Part shown: in pieces, positions 41,201 through 51,200 of the stretch | How positions within the stretch are numbered: the stretch's first letter is position 1 | How the letters are laid out: the number at the start of each line of letters is the position of its first letter | DNA from: Anisus vortex | Lineage: Eukaryota; Mollusca; Gastropoda; Planorbidae | Length of the DNA stretch: 64,000 nt | Assembly (NCBI GenBank): GCA_949126835.1 | Contig: OX421502.1 | Location: forward strand, 31,415,227-31,479,226 | Reading direction: 5' to 3' | Made by a program: the position numbers and the translations under genes | Notes under the pieces: generated by a model | What the model saw: only the letters and a program-made list of their open reading frames with translations | What the model was told of the DNA's origin: nothing | The model's database searches: none

Positions 41201-44040
41201 CTAGAGTAGTCTATAAAAGGACGTGTAAAAAAAAACAGGTGTTCTCAAGAAGTAAGAAAACAAAAAAAATGTATTGTGATATTTATGGTTTTAAATTATT
41301 TGTAAATTAATGTGAATTATTTCTACAATTACGCCTAATTTACAAACATATATGCACTGCCATTACCTGTCACGTCCTTCTAAAAGATTTTTAGCGATGG
41401 ACCTCGAATAGATAAATCAAGTGGGAACTGCGTTCAAAAGTGCCAAAATACCCCCCCCCCCTCTCGAGCAAATTAACTTTAGTTACACCACTGCTTATGA
41501 CGATTGTGGTCGGTCAATTTAACCTCTTTAAGGACAAGGCCTGGTGAGTCTTGAAACACCAGGTCAAGTGTGATAAAGAAACTGACGTAAAGAACAGGAG
41601 CCAGTGAATCACATCATTATCATAGAGAAGAAACCATCTTTAATTGACCTACATTTGATTGGCCATTATTTAGTTGACCTACATTTAGTTGACCTATATT
41701 TGGTTGACCGACTTTTAGATGACCTATATTTAGTTGACTTACTTTTAGTTGACCTATATTTTGTTAGCCTCCATTTATTTTTTATACACCTATATGTTTT
41801 AGTGTCATAGCTGTTGTAACTGTGTGTTGATATGTTTATAAACGTGTTCGTTCTTGGAATACTTGGAATAATATCTTTGTAGTGGGCCTATATCTATAAC
41901 TAGCAGTCATAGTCGGCACATTTCTATTAACTAGACTTGCATTTCGAGGCTTAAAAACAGAGAATTAACAAGAAAATAACTTACTATGATAAATCAAATG
42001 ATAGGCCTATTGAATTGTATCTCTATATATCTATATCTCTATTTCTGAAATAACCCCTACTTGTAGACCATCCTATTTATAAGTTGTAGCGAAAACCTAG
42101 GCTATATGAGCCCAATACCTAGTAATCATTTCAACTTAATTTGTGTATATTATGTCATTTCAATTATTTTATTTCTTATAGACATCGACTGAACATGAAC
42201 AGACAACTCTTGTCCGTTTCACGGAACGATGCCATCGGTTATCGCCTGGTGTTTCAGCAGACGAGGACGGTTAATGACATCACCACACAAATGGTATAAC
42301 CCTTGCTTTATAATATCACGTTTGTATATTAATACAATTTACTGTCAAAAGTCACACTATCTACCTATCACATTTAGTATGCTTAAAAATGTATGGAAAC
42401 CATTAACCTTATTCACGAGTATATCCATATGCCAGGTAATCATTAAATGTACAGACCTACTTATTATTTAAAATGACCTATCTCCGTTTCTCTTCCTCCT
42501 TTTTTATTTTTCTATTTATTTATTGATTGAAACACTAGCTCTGTTGTGTCCTCTTTTTAGAATGGGTAATAATAAAAAGAAGTTCACAAAATTGGCTTTA
42601 ATGTAGTTTTCTTTTTACATTGACAATATGTAGATCAACTTGTCTTTTAAAATGACCTTTTTCCATTTCTCTTCCTCTTTAATATTTGTATTTAATCATT
42701 TAACCACAAGCCAAAGTTCACCCAACTGACATAAAGGGTAAAAATTATAAGAAGTTCACAATCTTTGCTTACACTATTATTTTACATGTACAATATGATC
42801 AAGACACACACACACACGCACGCACACACAGACACAGACACACACATCAAGGTACCCCAAAGGAACGCAGGGGAATACATTCAGATTTCTGTTTTTATTT
42901 TACAAAAATTAGTTGCATCTCTTATTGCGTAGGGCCCCACGCATACAAAATAATTAAGGCCTCTGAAGTTAAAGATATTTTTTACTGTCATTTAATTAGA
43001 TCTAGGTATATTTTATATATGTGTTTCATTTTTGCTTTTTGTTTTCTACATATGCAGGATGTTACAGAAGTTGTTTGTGCCAAAAAGATTATTCTAGCCT
43101 TGACAAGACTTGCACTAAGTCAAATTAAATGGAATCCTCTCAGGTATATTTTTCAACTATAGACTTACACAATATTTTAAGTTTATTGATTACCTGTAGT
43201 TTGCGACAATGTGTATACTTTTATATGTAAATTCTACATTGCCGCATCAGCAAGAGAGAAACTGACTTGTACAATTTTGCCTTGCTGCACAGAAGTTTAT
43301 ATTTTCTTCAGCAGCCTTATTGTGGACACTTGTATGGTCAACATTATTGGATAGTATTAAACATATGATTGACTTTTTCTACAAGAAACAGTGTCGTTAC
43401 AATACCAAGCTAGAGAAATGCTAAGAAATTATCTATTCTTATATTCCACAGAGACGACAGAGTAAGGGAGGCAATCAATGCGGTCCGTGACGTCAACGTG
43501 GTTAAAGTATTTATCTCTTTCCCAACACGTTGGTGGATGGACAGTTCTACTTACCCTGCGAGAGTGACCTACTCCGATCTATCCTTTAGCCAGTTCTACG
43601 ATTGGGGGCGTTCAAATGCCACTGGCCATTACATCATGTTGGCCAGCTACGCCGACGAGTCACGGGCCAAGTTCTTGACCAAACTCAACATGGATGGCAC
43701 GAATTTCAACGGATCTCTTGTTGGCTCGCACAGGGTCAACAAAGAGGTGCTTGATACCCTTCTAGATGACCTCGCTAAGGCGTACGGAACTGACCGCAGG
43801 TACATCCCGGAACCTATCTCGGCTATGGCCCAATTCTGGGGTACTTATCCCTTCGGTGGCGGTTGGGTTGTTTGGAAATACAGCTACCGTTACGACGACG
43901 TGATTTCCACGGTCCAAAGACCATCACTCACCGATGACGTGTTTTACGTTGGAGGTGATCACGCCAGGGGCTACCATGTTGGTTGGTCTGAAGGTGCTTA
44001 TGAAAATGTGGATAGAGTTATTGATCTTTACTTCAAGTAA
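28884..44040 (+). CDS. L-amino-acid oxidase (achacin/aplysianin-A-like), copy 2, nine-exon gene
   Basis: Predicted secreted flavoprotein of about 530 residues. Exon 1 gives a signal peptide (VLCTLLAT hydrophobic core, cleavage likely near CQG). Exon 2 has the Rossmann FAD motif VGAGPAGTYSAYRLRD, then NRVGGR and the ELGGMRF segment that starts the substrate domain. Exons 3-8 cover the middle (PYNLSAEEKANQ, YYLEKLTGF, REGMSSIP, CAKKIILAL). Exon 9 ends with FPTRWW, YDWGRSN and VGGDHA..GWSEGAYE. Exons: 28884-28984, 33124-33363, 35123-35279, 37655-37756, 39587-39718, 40704-40790, 42182-42293, 43058-43143, 43452-44040. Phases agree across exons 2-9. The exon 1 to 2 join does not keep frame with the best donor, so a small unseen exon or another donor is likely. 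Known relatives generate H2O2 and kill bacteria in mucus, egg mass or ink; that role is inferred here. Confidence 0.9.
29450..30015 (+). mobile_element. LINE-3 3' fragment, intron 1
   Basis: Frame 29340-29804 encodes LLRSLHWLPVKARIEYKVAL, then LRSANSSLLEEPRFSLTTVG, the FSVSGPKVWNQLP box and the KKDLKLIISIF end. The tail GCGCTATACAAAT ends in (ATT)n. The ORF is longer and cleaner than at 26690, so this copy is younger, but only the C-terminus is present. Confidence 0.8.
30090..30425 (+). mobile_element. LINE 3' fragment (another CR1-like family), intron 1
   Basis: Encodes SFESVAPSLWNGLPETLKNS then KKAFKKNLKTFLFN and a stop, the usual C-terminus of these LINEs. Tail GGCGCTATATAAATGACC ends in (AATT)n. 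Confidence 0.7.
30598..30665 (-). repeat. SINE-2 head, intron 1 of copy 2
   Basis: Minus strand CTTCTCTAGCTAAGTTGTTA with B box GACCCGGGTTCGATTCTCCA; shares the TAACTGGAGAATC flank with 16985. Confidence 0.65.
31310..31435 (+). repeat. Minisatellite, about 43-bp unit
   Basis: Three units of TACAGTGTAGTGTA..CTGCTACA.TG..ACTATA. AT-rich, in intron 1 of copy 2. Confidence 0.7.
31670..31752 (-). repeat. hAT-type terminus
   Basis: Minus strand starts TGCAGGGGTGTCCAAACTAC and continues into GCGGGCGGACAAATG and GCGGCCCTCGCGGC, the familiar hAT end (CAGGGGTGTCCAAA). The other end was not located. Confidence 0.5.
32105..32240. repeat. (TA)n microsatellite
   Basis: Long TA runs with short interruptions, intron 1 of copy 2. 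Confidence 0.9.
32235..32690 (-). mobile_element. LINE-1 3' fragment
   Basis: Minus-strand frame 32412-32687 encodes the C-terminus INKASRTTQTELPSLADIFS, then KILQDHAHPLH and TERFKNSFVPLSVRLF. It is the best preserved member of the family at 5150 and 45940. Tail ends at GATAAGATTGCTTTATTGAT. Confidence 0.78.
32700..32825. repeat. (GATA)n/(GA)n low-complexity tract
   Basis: ATAGATAGATAG units followed by GAGAGAAAGAGAG. Confidence 0.8.
32890..33085 (+). repeat. SINE-1, abutting the exon 2 splice acceptor of LAAO copy 2
   Basis: Body and 3' end of SINE-1 without the tRNA head: GGGTCTAGAAGGTGTCACTG, GGTAAAGTAAAGGCGGCTG, GGTGAACGCTGCTTCACCGG, tail TTTACTTTTTACTTTATG. Ends about 40 bp before the AG at 33123. 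Copy 3 has no SINE here. Confidence 0.78.
33124..33363 (+). CDS. LAAO copy 2, exon 2 (FAD-binding N-terminus)
   Basis: Acceptor CTTTCTGTCAACAG, donor TTAG|GTAATG; 240 nt. It encodes KCQRYMDVAVVGAGPAGTYS, then YRLRDDGL, EVFEYSNRVGGR and ELGGMRF. Upstream in-frame codons back to 33012 come from SINE-1 and are not coding. Confidence 0.92.
33364..35122. other. Intron 2 of LAAO copy 2
   Basis: AT-rich. 34540-34690 has a loose repeat of GGATTGGT(G/A)T(C/T)T. No element or nested gene recognised. Confidence 0.5.
35123..35279 (+). CDS. LAAO copy 2, exon 3
   Basis: Acceptor CTACTGTCAG, donor TATAG|GTACTA; encodes LTSRLFSNNFENTADSRFFL and RGQSYLPEDLNSGNIPYNLS, then EEKANQG. Homologous to the relic at 12668. 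Confidence 0.88.
35334..37316 (+). mobile_element. Pogo-like DNA transposon remnant in intron 3 (1983 bp)
   Basis: Inverted termini GGGGAGACCGGGGCTAGTCC / GGACTAGCCCCGGTCTCCCC, flanked by TA on both sides (35332-35333 and 37317-37318). Internal traces of one transposase on the + strand, in order: about 35895-36005 NII*GFAKAGIYPYSPDTF, then ENDFCPSSVTD (the end of a DDE_1/jerky-type domain); a tandem-repeat linker at 36020-36370; about 36425-36595 a basic stretch with RGKRKRKSYILTDTPEKAK; about 36713-36810 WIQCLQCKEWSHEHCIG then CHNC, a PHD-like finger. Stops and lost 5' coding mean it is non-autonomous. It lies wholly within intron 3 of the oxidase. Confidence 0.82.
36020..36370 (+). repeat. 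Minisatellite inside the pogo-like transposase region, 24-27-bp unit
   Basis: About 13 units of CCTTCTCGCCAGGATCAACC(AGG). In one frame this reads as a PSRQDQPG repeat, placed between the DDE end and the basic/zinc-finger tail, so it probably expanded inside a transposase linker. Minus-strand ORFs rich in LARR/WLIL are its shadow. Confidence 0.8.
37655..37756 (+). CDS. LAAO copy 2, exon 4
   Basis: Acceptor TTTATTCAAG, donor ATACC|GTAAAT; encodes YYLEKLTGFNGSYIDEIMLL and SDGRYLYSIP. The first codon is split with exon 3 (AG|A). Confidence 0.85.
37757..39586. other. Intron 4 of LAAO copy 2
   Basis: AT-rich with a G-run at about 38066-38077. 39330-39415 is a LINE-3 3' tail (GTTAAATGCGCTCTGAGC, GTTGGCAGCAATATAC, (ATT)n). 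No other content recognised. Confidence 0.55.
39587..39718 (+). CDS. LAAO copy 2, exon 5
   Basis: Acceptor TTTTTTTTACAG, donor ACAG|GTAAGT; encodes IDEALSMVATKEGKEFMLAL and FLENNIGPYR. Confidence 0.88.
39719..40703. other. Intron 5 of LAAO copy 2
   Basis: A 55-bp near-exact direct repeat near 39815-39905 (CGTTTTTCTGA.GGTAATTAAACATTACAGTAAGC). The rest is unremarkable AT-rich sequence. Confidence 0.5.
40704..40790 (+). CDS. LAAO copy 2, exon 6
   Basis: Acceptor ATATTTACAG, donor TCTAG|GTAAGC; encodes GDFPVLTLREGMSSIPQGLI and KVFLETSS. The dead counterpart is at 19706. Confidence 0.88.
   Translation, partial: RRLPGADFKGRDEFYTSRAHKSFLRNQF
40920..41165 (+). repeat. SINE-1, intron 6 of LAAO copy 2
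   Basis: B box GGGTTCGAATCC, GGGTCTAGAGGGTGTCACTG, GGAGTAAAGTAACGG, GGTGAACGCTGCTTCACTGG and tail TTACTTACTTACC. Orthologous to the remnant at 1-112. Confidence 0.8.
41640..41790 (+). repeat. Minisatellite, about 16-bp unit
   Basis: Expanded counterpart of 585-668, with units like TAGTTGACCTATATTT. Confidence 0.75.
42182..42293 (+). CDS. LAAO copy 2, exon 7
   Basis: Acceptor TTTCTTATAG, donor ATG|GTATAA; 112 nt as in copy 1. Confidence 0.9.
42795..42856. repeat. (CA)n microsatellite in intron 7
   Basis: Interrupted CACACA/CGCACG run. Copy 1 has only ACACACAAGAAG at this place. Confidence 0.85.
43058..43143 (+). CDS. LAAO copy 2, exon 8
   Basis: Acceptor ATATGCAG, donor CTCAG|GTATAT; 86 nt; DVTEVVCAKKIILALTRLAL. 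Confidence 0.9.
43452..44040 (+). CDS. LAAO copy 2, exon 9 (terminal)
   Basis: Acceptor TATTCCACAG; 589 nt to TAA. Carries FPTRWWMD, QFWGTYPFGGGWVVWKY and the C-terminal flavin-binding VGGDHARGYHVGWSEGAYE. Confidence 0.93.
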
Positions 44041-44102
44041 CCTCAAGTAACCCTTCTTCCGCTTTATTCCAGTAATTGATTTTTGTTATATGTAGCTGTA
44101 AT

Positions 44103-44236
44103 GGGCCGTATTGCTGCTGAGAGTTAACACCCTTGCCCCTTTTACAAGTCAATCTTTTATGACTTGTACAAGTCAGTCATAAAAGATTGACTTGTAAAAG
44201 GGGCAAGGGTGTTAACTCTCAGCAGCAATATCTCCC
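44103..44236. mobile_element. Perfect-hairpin MITE in the 3' UTR of LAAO copy 2
   Basis: 134-bp insertion absent from copy 1. Arms 44109-44164 and 44175-44230 are exact reverse complements (56 bp) around a 10-nt loop; the outer ends are GGG/CCC. Flanks are AT on both sides, and the uninterrupted copy 1 sequence reads TAGCTGTTATTTAAAAAC. It lies 62 nt after the stop codon and before the AATAAA, so it would be transcribed as a long stem-loop. Confidence 0.9.
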
Positions 44237-44286
44237 ATTTAAAAACTATAAAAATTTACATTTGGTTTTGTATTGTATAATTGGCG

Positions 44287-44292
44287 AATAAA
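44287..44292 (+). promoter_or_regulatory. Polyadenylation signal AATAAA, LAAO copy 2
   Basis: Same context as in copy 1 (CGAATAAAAAAA, then TTGTTTTGTTT). Confidence 0.6.
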
Positions 44293-44829
44293 AAAAAACA
44301 GGTGTTATTGTTTTGTTTGAATAGCTGAATGGAATAGAATAAAATAAATAATTATTATTTCATAACGTTACCATGTGTTACTTAATATACTTTGACACAA
44401 ACTCAATCTGCGTGGACTGAAAACATTTCAAAGATCTGCAAGCTTGTAAAATTGCAGGCCCTGGTGCCTTACAACGTTAATAAAGTTTGTAGCTTGTAAA
44501 CAAATAATTTGCAAATACGATAGTCAAGAATACTGTACAGAGTATTTACCTATTCTAGAACATGCTCGTTGCTATTTGTAGTGTAGTGTCTTGAAAGAAA
44601 ACACAACATCACGGTTCACTTGTTGAACATTACCTAAACTTTATTGGGACAAGTTAAACATGGGGCTAAATGATTATTAGCAAGTGTCCTTAATACTTTA
44701 CTTAGGGGACCCCATATTAACTTAATCTTCCACGGAGACAACCTTGTTTCAAGCCACGAAATGCATGTAGCAGACTAGAGTGTAATCATATCCCCAGTTT
44801 AAATAAAAACATAGATATTATAAGTTTGC

Positions 44830-44965
44830 TAATTGTATCGCTTTGCGAGTTTTGCCGAATTAAAACTTTGCCGAAATTACCTTTGCCAAAATTACCTTTG
44901 CTAAAATTACCATGCCAAAATACTACGGCCGAATTTACCAGTGTCAAATTTACCGATCACCGAAA
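44830..44965 (+). repeat. Short tandem array, left member of inverted pair (duplicate)
   Basis: Shorter version of 3545-3735. Confidence 0.6.
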
Positions 44966-45064
44966 ATATACCTCTAATACTTTGTTCCCCTGGTCAAAAT
45001 TACTTAGTAACTCAAACAAAGGCGCCACTTGAAAGATGAGAATTAGGCCTACTTTGGATGACTG

Positions 45065-45490
45065 ACCGCCTCTTCCCACCGCCCCCCTCAATACCCATGG
45101 GCCTCAAAGATTTGCGGAGAGTGTAAACCGCCGATACGATCCCATTAAGATTACACCGGCGGGCGAACGCTTTGGGAATAGCTCTCGCTGAGTGTCCGAG
45201 ACCCATTGCACAGCCGAGAGGCCACAGTGTCTCGGTGGGGAGGAAGCATGGGACGCTGCAACCCCGTCTCAGAACCACCCGTTGCCTGGATGTCTGTACC
45301 TATAGTATAGAATTTGTGTTACCGGTGTATATTGCAGGTATACGGGCGAGCAACCACGATAATGATCCTTAAGGGAACCACAGTGAACAATCGCTTGCTG
45401 CGGAATCATTACTGTTACACGGCACGCCACGCCTTTGGCGAATCACAGCACTTTCGGGACCAAATACTCCATAGACACTAGCCAAAACTC
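45065..45490 (+). repeat. Repeat A (duplicate copy)
   Basis: Near-identical to 3840-4290. Confidence 0.78.
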
Positions 45491-45939
45491 CATACCCACG
45501 AAACCCTATATGCCTTGTTTGATTATCCACTGTGTCCACACCGATAGCCTATGCTAATTCAAGGCTCGGTGACACATCAACTTAGCCCTACACGTCACAC
45601 TCACTCACTGCCCTAATGTTTTCCTGAGCAATGCAACAGGTTGTTATTATGTTGTATTTCTCAGTTAGAGTTAATAATAGTTGGTTAACCGACACTTCGT
45701 CTACCAAATTTTCGTATACCGATACATCGACTATCAATAATTCGTCCACCGACTTTTCTTCATCTACGATTTAATTTTATTTTACACTATTTTTTTTTCA
45801 GCCTTTTGTCTTGAGACTATACCTTAGTAAATGAGATTTAAGGGAGTAAACAAAAGCGTGTAATTTACAAGATAGCCTTTAACTAATTCTTCCCATACAC
45901 CAGGGATGACTTTAACATGAGTGCAATAGTTGCACGAGA

Positions 45940-46770
45940 AAGATAAAATAAGATATAATTACTTTATTTATCCAAATAAATGGAAATTTGACTTGATTAC
46001 TTAAATTCCGTCTTTCAGCATACCGGTAATTAAAACAAAATTAAAGAACCAATTGTACTCAAGCACAATAGACATTCGCGCATACTATCATACCATTTAT
46101 CATACAAGAAAAAAATATCATTTAGGAGTGAGTTATTGAGCTATATTATTTCCTGGCTGACTGATGATTCTTTTGAAAGATTATCACTGGTAGTGGAACA
46201 AAGAGTTCCTAAATCTCTCTGTCCTTGCCCTAATATTGATAGAAGCCGACCACTTCGACTAGATATGTTGTAACTACCATGAAGCGGGTGTGCATGATCT
46301 TGGAGGATTGTATCACCTTGAACTGAATAGATCTGCAAGAAATGGTAATTCTGTCTGTGTAGTACGAGAGGCTTTGTGTATTAGGCGGTCTATCTGGTGT
46401 TTGTTCAATGTGGTGATATTACCATACCAGCAGATGATTGCGAAGATTAAGATGCTACCAATAGTCGTTGAGTAAAAGAGATTCATAATGGTTTTCTCTA
46501 TATGAAATGTTTTTAGTATACTAAGACAGAAAAGTCTGGTGGATTTTCTTACAGAGGCTTTGGCAGTGGTCAGACCAAGTCAGCTTGTCAGTAATTGTGA
46601 CGCCAAGATATTTATAGGATAAATATTCTTTTATCGAAAAGAAAAAGGAAAATTTGACTTGATTACAGATGTTCCGTCTTTCAGCATGAATGAACGATAT
46701 TCTAAACAATGGACTATAAAACAATGATTAGTACTCAAACATAGAAATATGCTTATAATACTAATATTAG
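45940..46770 (-). mobile_element. LINE-1 relic (duplicate copy), interrupted on its right by a Gmr1-like element
   Basis: Minus-strand traces YLSYKYLGVTITDKLTWSDH and GDTILQDHAHPLHGSYNISS, as in 5150-5860. The relic resumes at 53934. Confidence 0.7.
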
Positions 46771-46774
46771 ACAT

Positions 46775-47373
46775 TGTCACGTGCAAAATCAGCTACTGAC
46801 GTTAGATGATATTTTTAGTAATGTATTATTATATATTATTTTGATTCATATCCATCTTGGATCTCACAAGGTTGTATAAGAATTTATATTGATGTTATTG
46901 AATTAGATTTGATGTTTATTTGACTCGTCGCGATATGAATCTTTTGTGTATAAAGTGATTTAGATAAACTGTACCTTAATATATAGGAAATCCACAATCC
47001 TGTTTGAAATTGAACACAATTTTATTCCAACAAGTTGAGATGATAAAATATAACAATACCACAGAATACATGTACCAGTATTATATAATGAAACTTAATC
47101 AGTTGAGATTCTTCTATAATGAGTTAAGCTGTAATCCTATCTTTAAGAAAGTGGTCAAAAACAGTCCTCACACATTAGCGCCCAAACTAGAACTAAACTA
47201 AACGGTATTCCACCCTCGTGCATATGACGTATTTTATCGCTATGACGTAGTGTCTAGACATATGCATGTTTTATTCCTAACACGGAAACATTTCGGGTTT
47301 AAGATTATTTCATTTCAACTTTAGTTAATAATAACAAAACCAATACAATATGGAAATAAATCTACTCGTAACA
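46775..47373 (-). repeat. 3' LTR of the Gmr1-like element
   Basis: On + reads TGTCACGTGCAAAA to CTCGTAACA; element-sense ends are TGTTAC and GTGACA. Confidence 0.93.
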
Positions 47374-47390
47374 CTCGCCCCCCCTTAAGA
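47374..47390 (-). other. Polypurine tract
   Basis: Minus strand TTAAGGGGGGGCGAG immediately before the 3' LTR: the expected plus-strand primer. Confidence 0.75.
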
Positions 47391-48234
47391 CACAAAGGAA
47401 TTACAGACAGCGTTAAGTATGGAATTCTTTGTAGAGTACCCATAAAATGAACCGAATTCCCAAACTATTCGTAAGATTTAATTGACTATTGGACAATCTT
47501 TTAAAGATTAAAATGAACCATATATTACATATCCCCTTAATAACAAAGTCGCTATTATGGAATCCCTTATCACATTATCGTATCAATGATTATTAATTAA
47601 ACATTTATTTATCAATTAATATTTACAATTATGATTATTGTGTGTACAACGTTGACCATAAAACTATTACCACCAATAACCAATTCTCACAGAATTGATA
47701 TGAATTACCCAAATAAGTGGAACCGATTAATAATTGATAGATAATTCTTTAGAAAATTTAATTTATTTATAACCGATCACTGTATCATTAACTAATGATT
47801 TTCAGTTATTATATGATTATTATGATGTCTCAATTATGACATCAAGAATATTTTTAAAAAAATGTTATAATCTCAGCTGATTTAGCTTTTACATAGCATA
47901 AAATAAGACATCCAAATTATAACATGACGACATAGAAACAAACAATTTTCAAAACACATCAATAATCAATTGAACAAACACAAGTGTGGATGTATTCAAG
48001 TTAAATACCGGTGTGTGTGCAATTGCTGTATGCAATAGTTACCTTTTACCTTACAACGTATGATTGTTTCTAGTAGAATTTGAAGTTTTGTTCTGTAATG
48101 TTTCATATTGCAATATTTCAAAACATAGTTTATTTATTGTCATATTTACAATAATATAAATGTTAATCAATACAATGAATGACATAAAAGAAAAACATTT
48201 CATGAGAAACTGACTTTATCTTCTGGTTTACCAG
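47391..48234. other. 3' non-coding region of the Gmr1-like element
   Basis: AT-rich, no ORF of note; lies between the gag-pol stop and the polypurine tract. No env-like gene is present. Confidence 0.6.
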
Positions 48235-51200
48235 TTACATGCGCGACAACGTCTCAGCGACCACATTTTGTTTACCTGGTAAATATAACACATTTAAATT
48301 ATATGCTTGGAGGAATAAGCTCCAGCGAATAATTCTTTGGTTCTGTTTAACCCTGGAAAGGAAAACTAAAGGGTTATGATCAGTTAAAATATCAATTGGA
48401 TATGGAGAACCATTGATATAAAAATCAAAATGTTTCAATGCCAGGATTAATCCTAAAAGTTCCTTTTCTATCACACTATAGTTTCTTTGATGCTTATCAA
48501 ATTTTTGAGAGTAAAAACTAATCGGGTGTTCCAGTGAATCATCACCCTTTTGGGAAATGACCGCTCCCATCCCTGTATCACACGCGTCAACGGTAATTTT
48601 AAAGGGTTTACTGTAATTGGGTGTTACTAATACAGGTGCCTCAGAAAGAACATCTTTTAATTTATCAAAGGCCTGGTGGCATTCATTAGACCATTTGAAA
48701 GTGCAATTCTTCTTTAATAGATTTGTTAATGGACATGCAATGGTTGAGAAATTTTGACAGAACCGACGGTAGTACCCCGCCATCCCGAGAAAACTACGGA
48801 GTTGTTTACAGGTTTCAGGAACAGGGAACTCACGAATAGCCTTAACCTTTGCATTTAATGGTTTTACCAAACCATTTCCCACTATGTGACCTAGATACTC
48901 GATGGTTGCATGGCAGAACTGACTCTTAGTCAAGTTTATGGTGAGATTAGCATGAGTCAATTTCGTAAATAACAAATGTAGTTGATCTAAATGAGATTTA
49001 AAATCGTCACTAAAAACAACAATATCATCGAGGTATGCGTGACATTTAGGAATGTCCTGAGTAATGGTATTTATTAACCGTTGAAAAGTAGAGGGTGCAT
49101 TAACCATACCAAAGGGCATGACCTTAAATTTGTACAGTCCGTCAGGGGTTACAAACGATGATATCTCCTGAGCCCTCTCCGTCAGGGAAATCTGAAAATA
49201 CGCCGTCAATAGGTTAATTTTCGTCACAAACTTAGCATTACTCACTTGATCTATTAGATCGTCGATTCTTGGTATTGGATAGGAATCAGTTTTTGTCACT
49301 TTGTTTACCTTACGGTAGTCCACACAAAACCTCATGGATCCATCGGCTTTAGGTACCAATACGCAAGGGGAAGACCAGTCACTACTACTAGGTGTAATAA
49401 TGTCATTGTCAAGCATGTAGCGAACCTCTTTACGGATACATTCTAACTGGATAGGATTTGACCTGTATGGATGTTGTTTAATAGCTTTAGTATTTTCATT
49501 TAAAATAACATCATGCTTAACTACACTAGTTCTACTAGGTACATCTCCAAATAAATGGATATTTTCATTAATTAGACCTTTGATAGCGGATTGTTCGCAA
49601 TCAGGTAAATGTGCCAATTTTTCATTTAGGTTTTTTAGAGCCTTTGTATTTTGCAGTTTGCTTTCTGCCACTTCACGCTCAATTTCGGGTGAATTATTCC
49701 CGACTTTAATAACAGTGTTTACCGAGGCAACAACATTTTGTTCTTCTCTGGTAATGTATGGTTTCAACATATTGATATGGCACACTCGTTGCGATTTCCG
49801 TCCATCAGGGGTCTTTACAAGATAGTTAACCTCACTAAGCTTAGCCATAACCTCGTAGGGTCCTGTAAACTTGGCACTCAGGGGTTGACCAGACAGTGGC
49901 GTCAGCATGAGAACTTTATCACCAGGTTGGAAGATACGGGTTCTTGCGTTGACGTCATAATAGACCTTCATCTTGTCTTGTGCCTGCAAAAGATTAGATC
50001 TGACAACTTTTAATGCATTATACAGTCTATTTTTAAAATTTTCCACGTATGTCAGTAGACCAGTGTCTTCAGTGGATGACAACCATGTCTCTTGTAACAG
50101 CTTTAGTGGTCCACGAACTGTGTGTCCGAATACCAGTTCAAAGGGACTGAAACCAAGAGATTCTTGTACAGCCTCTCTGGTTGCGAAGAGTGCGAAGGGA
50201 ATACCACGATCCCAGTCGTCGTTATGCTCGAAACAGAAAGTACGGAGCATATTCTTCAATGTTTGGTGGTATCGTTCCAGTGCGCCTTGACTCTGTGGAT
50301 GATATGCACTCGATACTGCATGACGAATACCCAGCCGTTCTAAGACTTGGCGAAATAACTTCGATGTGAAATTTGAACCTTGATCTGACTGCACGGTTTT
50401 CGGAAGACCATATCGGGTGAAGAATCCGATAAGTGCATCAGAGATTTTGTCGGCATTGATGCTACGTAGAGGAATAGCCTCTGGAAATCTCGTTGCCGAA
50501 CACATTATAGTGAACAGATACTGGTGGCCAGCCTTAGTTTTAGGCAACGGACCGACGCAGTCTATAATGATGTGACTGAAGGGTTCTGAGAATGCTGGTA
50601 TGGGTCGTAGAGGAGCTACCGGAATGGTCGGATTCGGCTTGCCGACCATCTGGCAGACATGACATGATCTGCAAAACGATGTGACGTCACGACGTAGGCC
50701 AGGCCAGAAGAAATATGGAAGAATCCTATCGAAGGTTTTCTGAATCCCTAGGTGACCAGCATACGGTGAATCATGGGCCATATGTAGTATGTCCTTGCGG
50801 TAAACATTGGGTACCACGATTTGATGTACTTCGCTGCATGTTTCATCGTCGTTTTCTTTCCCTCTCCATTTCCTCATCAACAACTCGTCCCTCAGGTAAT
50901 AACCTGCGGCCATTGTTTCTAATTCTCCTTCATTCTTTGCTTCCTCTTTTAGCTTCCCGATCTCTGGATCTTTGCCCTGAGCAAGAATGAGTAGTTGTCT
51001 AGGCGACAAATTATTTTGATCAGTATGACTTGAGTGACCACCCAGAACATCCGCCATGAAGGTTGCTTGTAAGTCAATCTCTGGTGTTGGTTCTGGTTTC
51101 TTTGTCGATTCATTAGTCATCTGCTGTTTCTCCATAGCTCTGGTGATAACGCATACTGAATTTTCAGTATTCCTACACTGAACAGAGTCTTTGGTTTCTT

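Noticed and set aside
47004..47201. 65-residue ORF repeated exactly at 53564-53761
   Set aside because: Both lie inside the LTRs and are identical only because the LTRs are.
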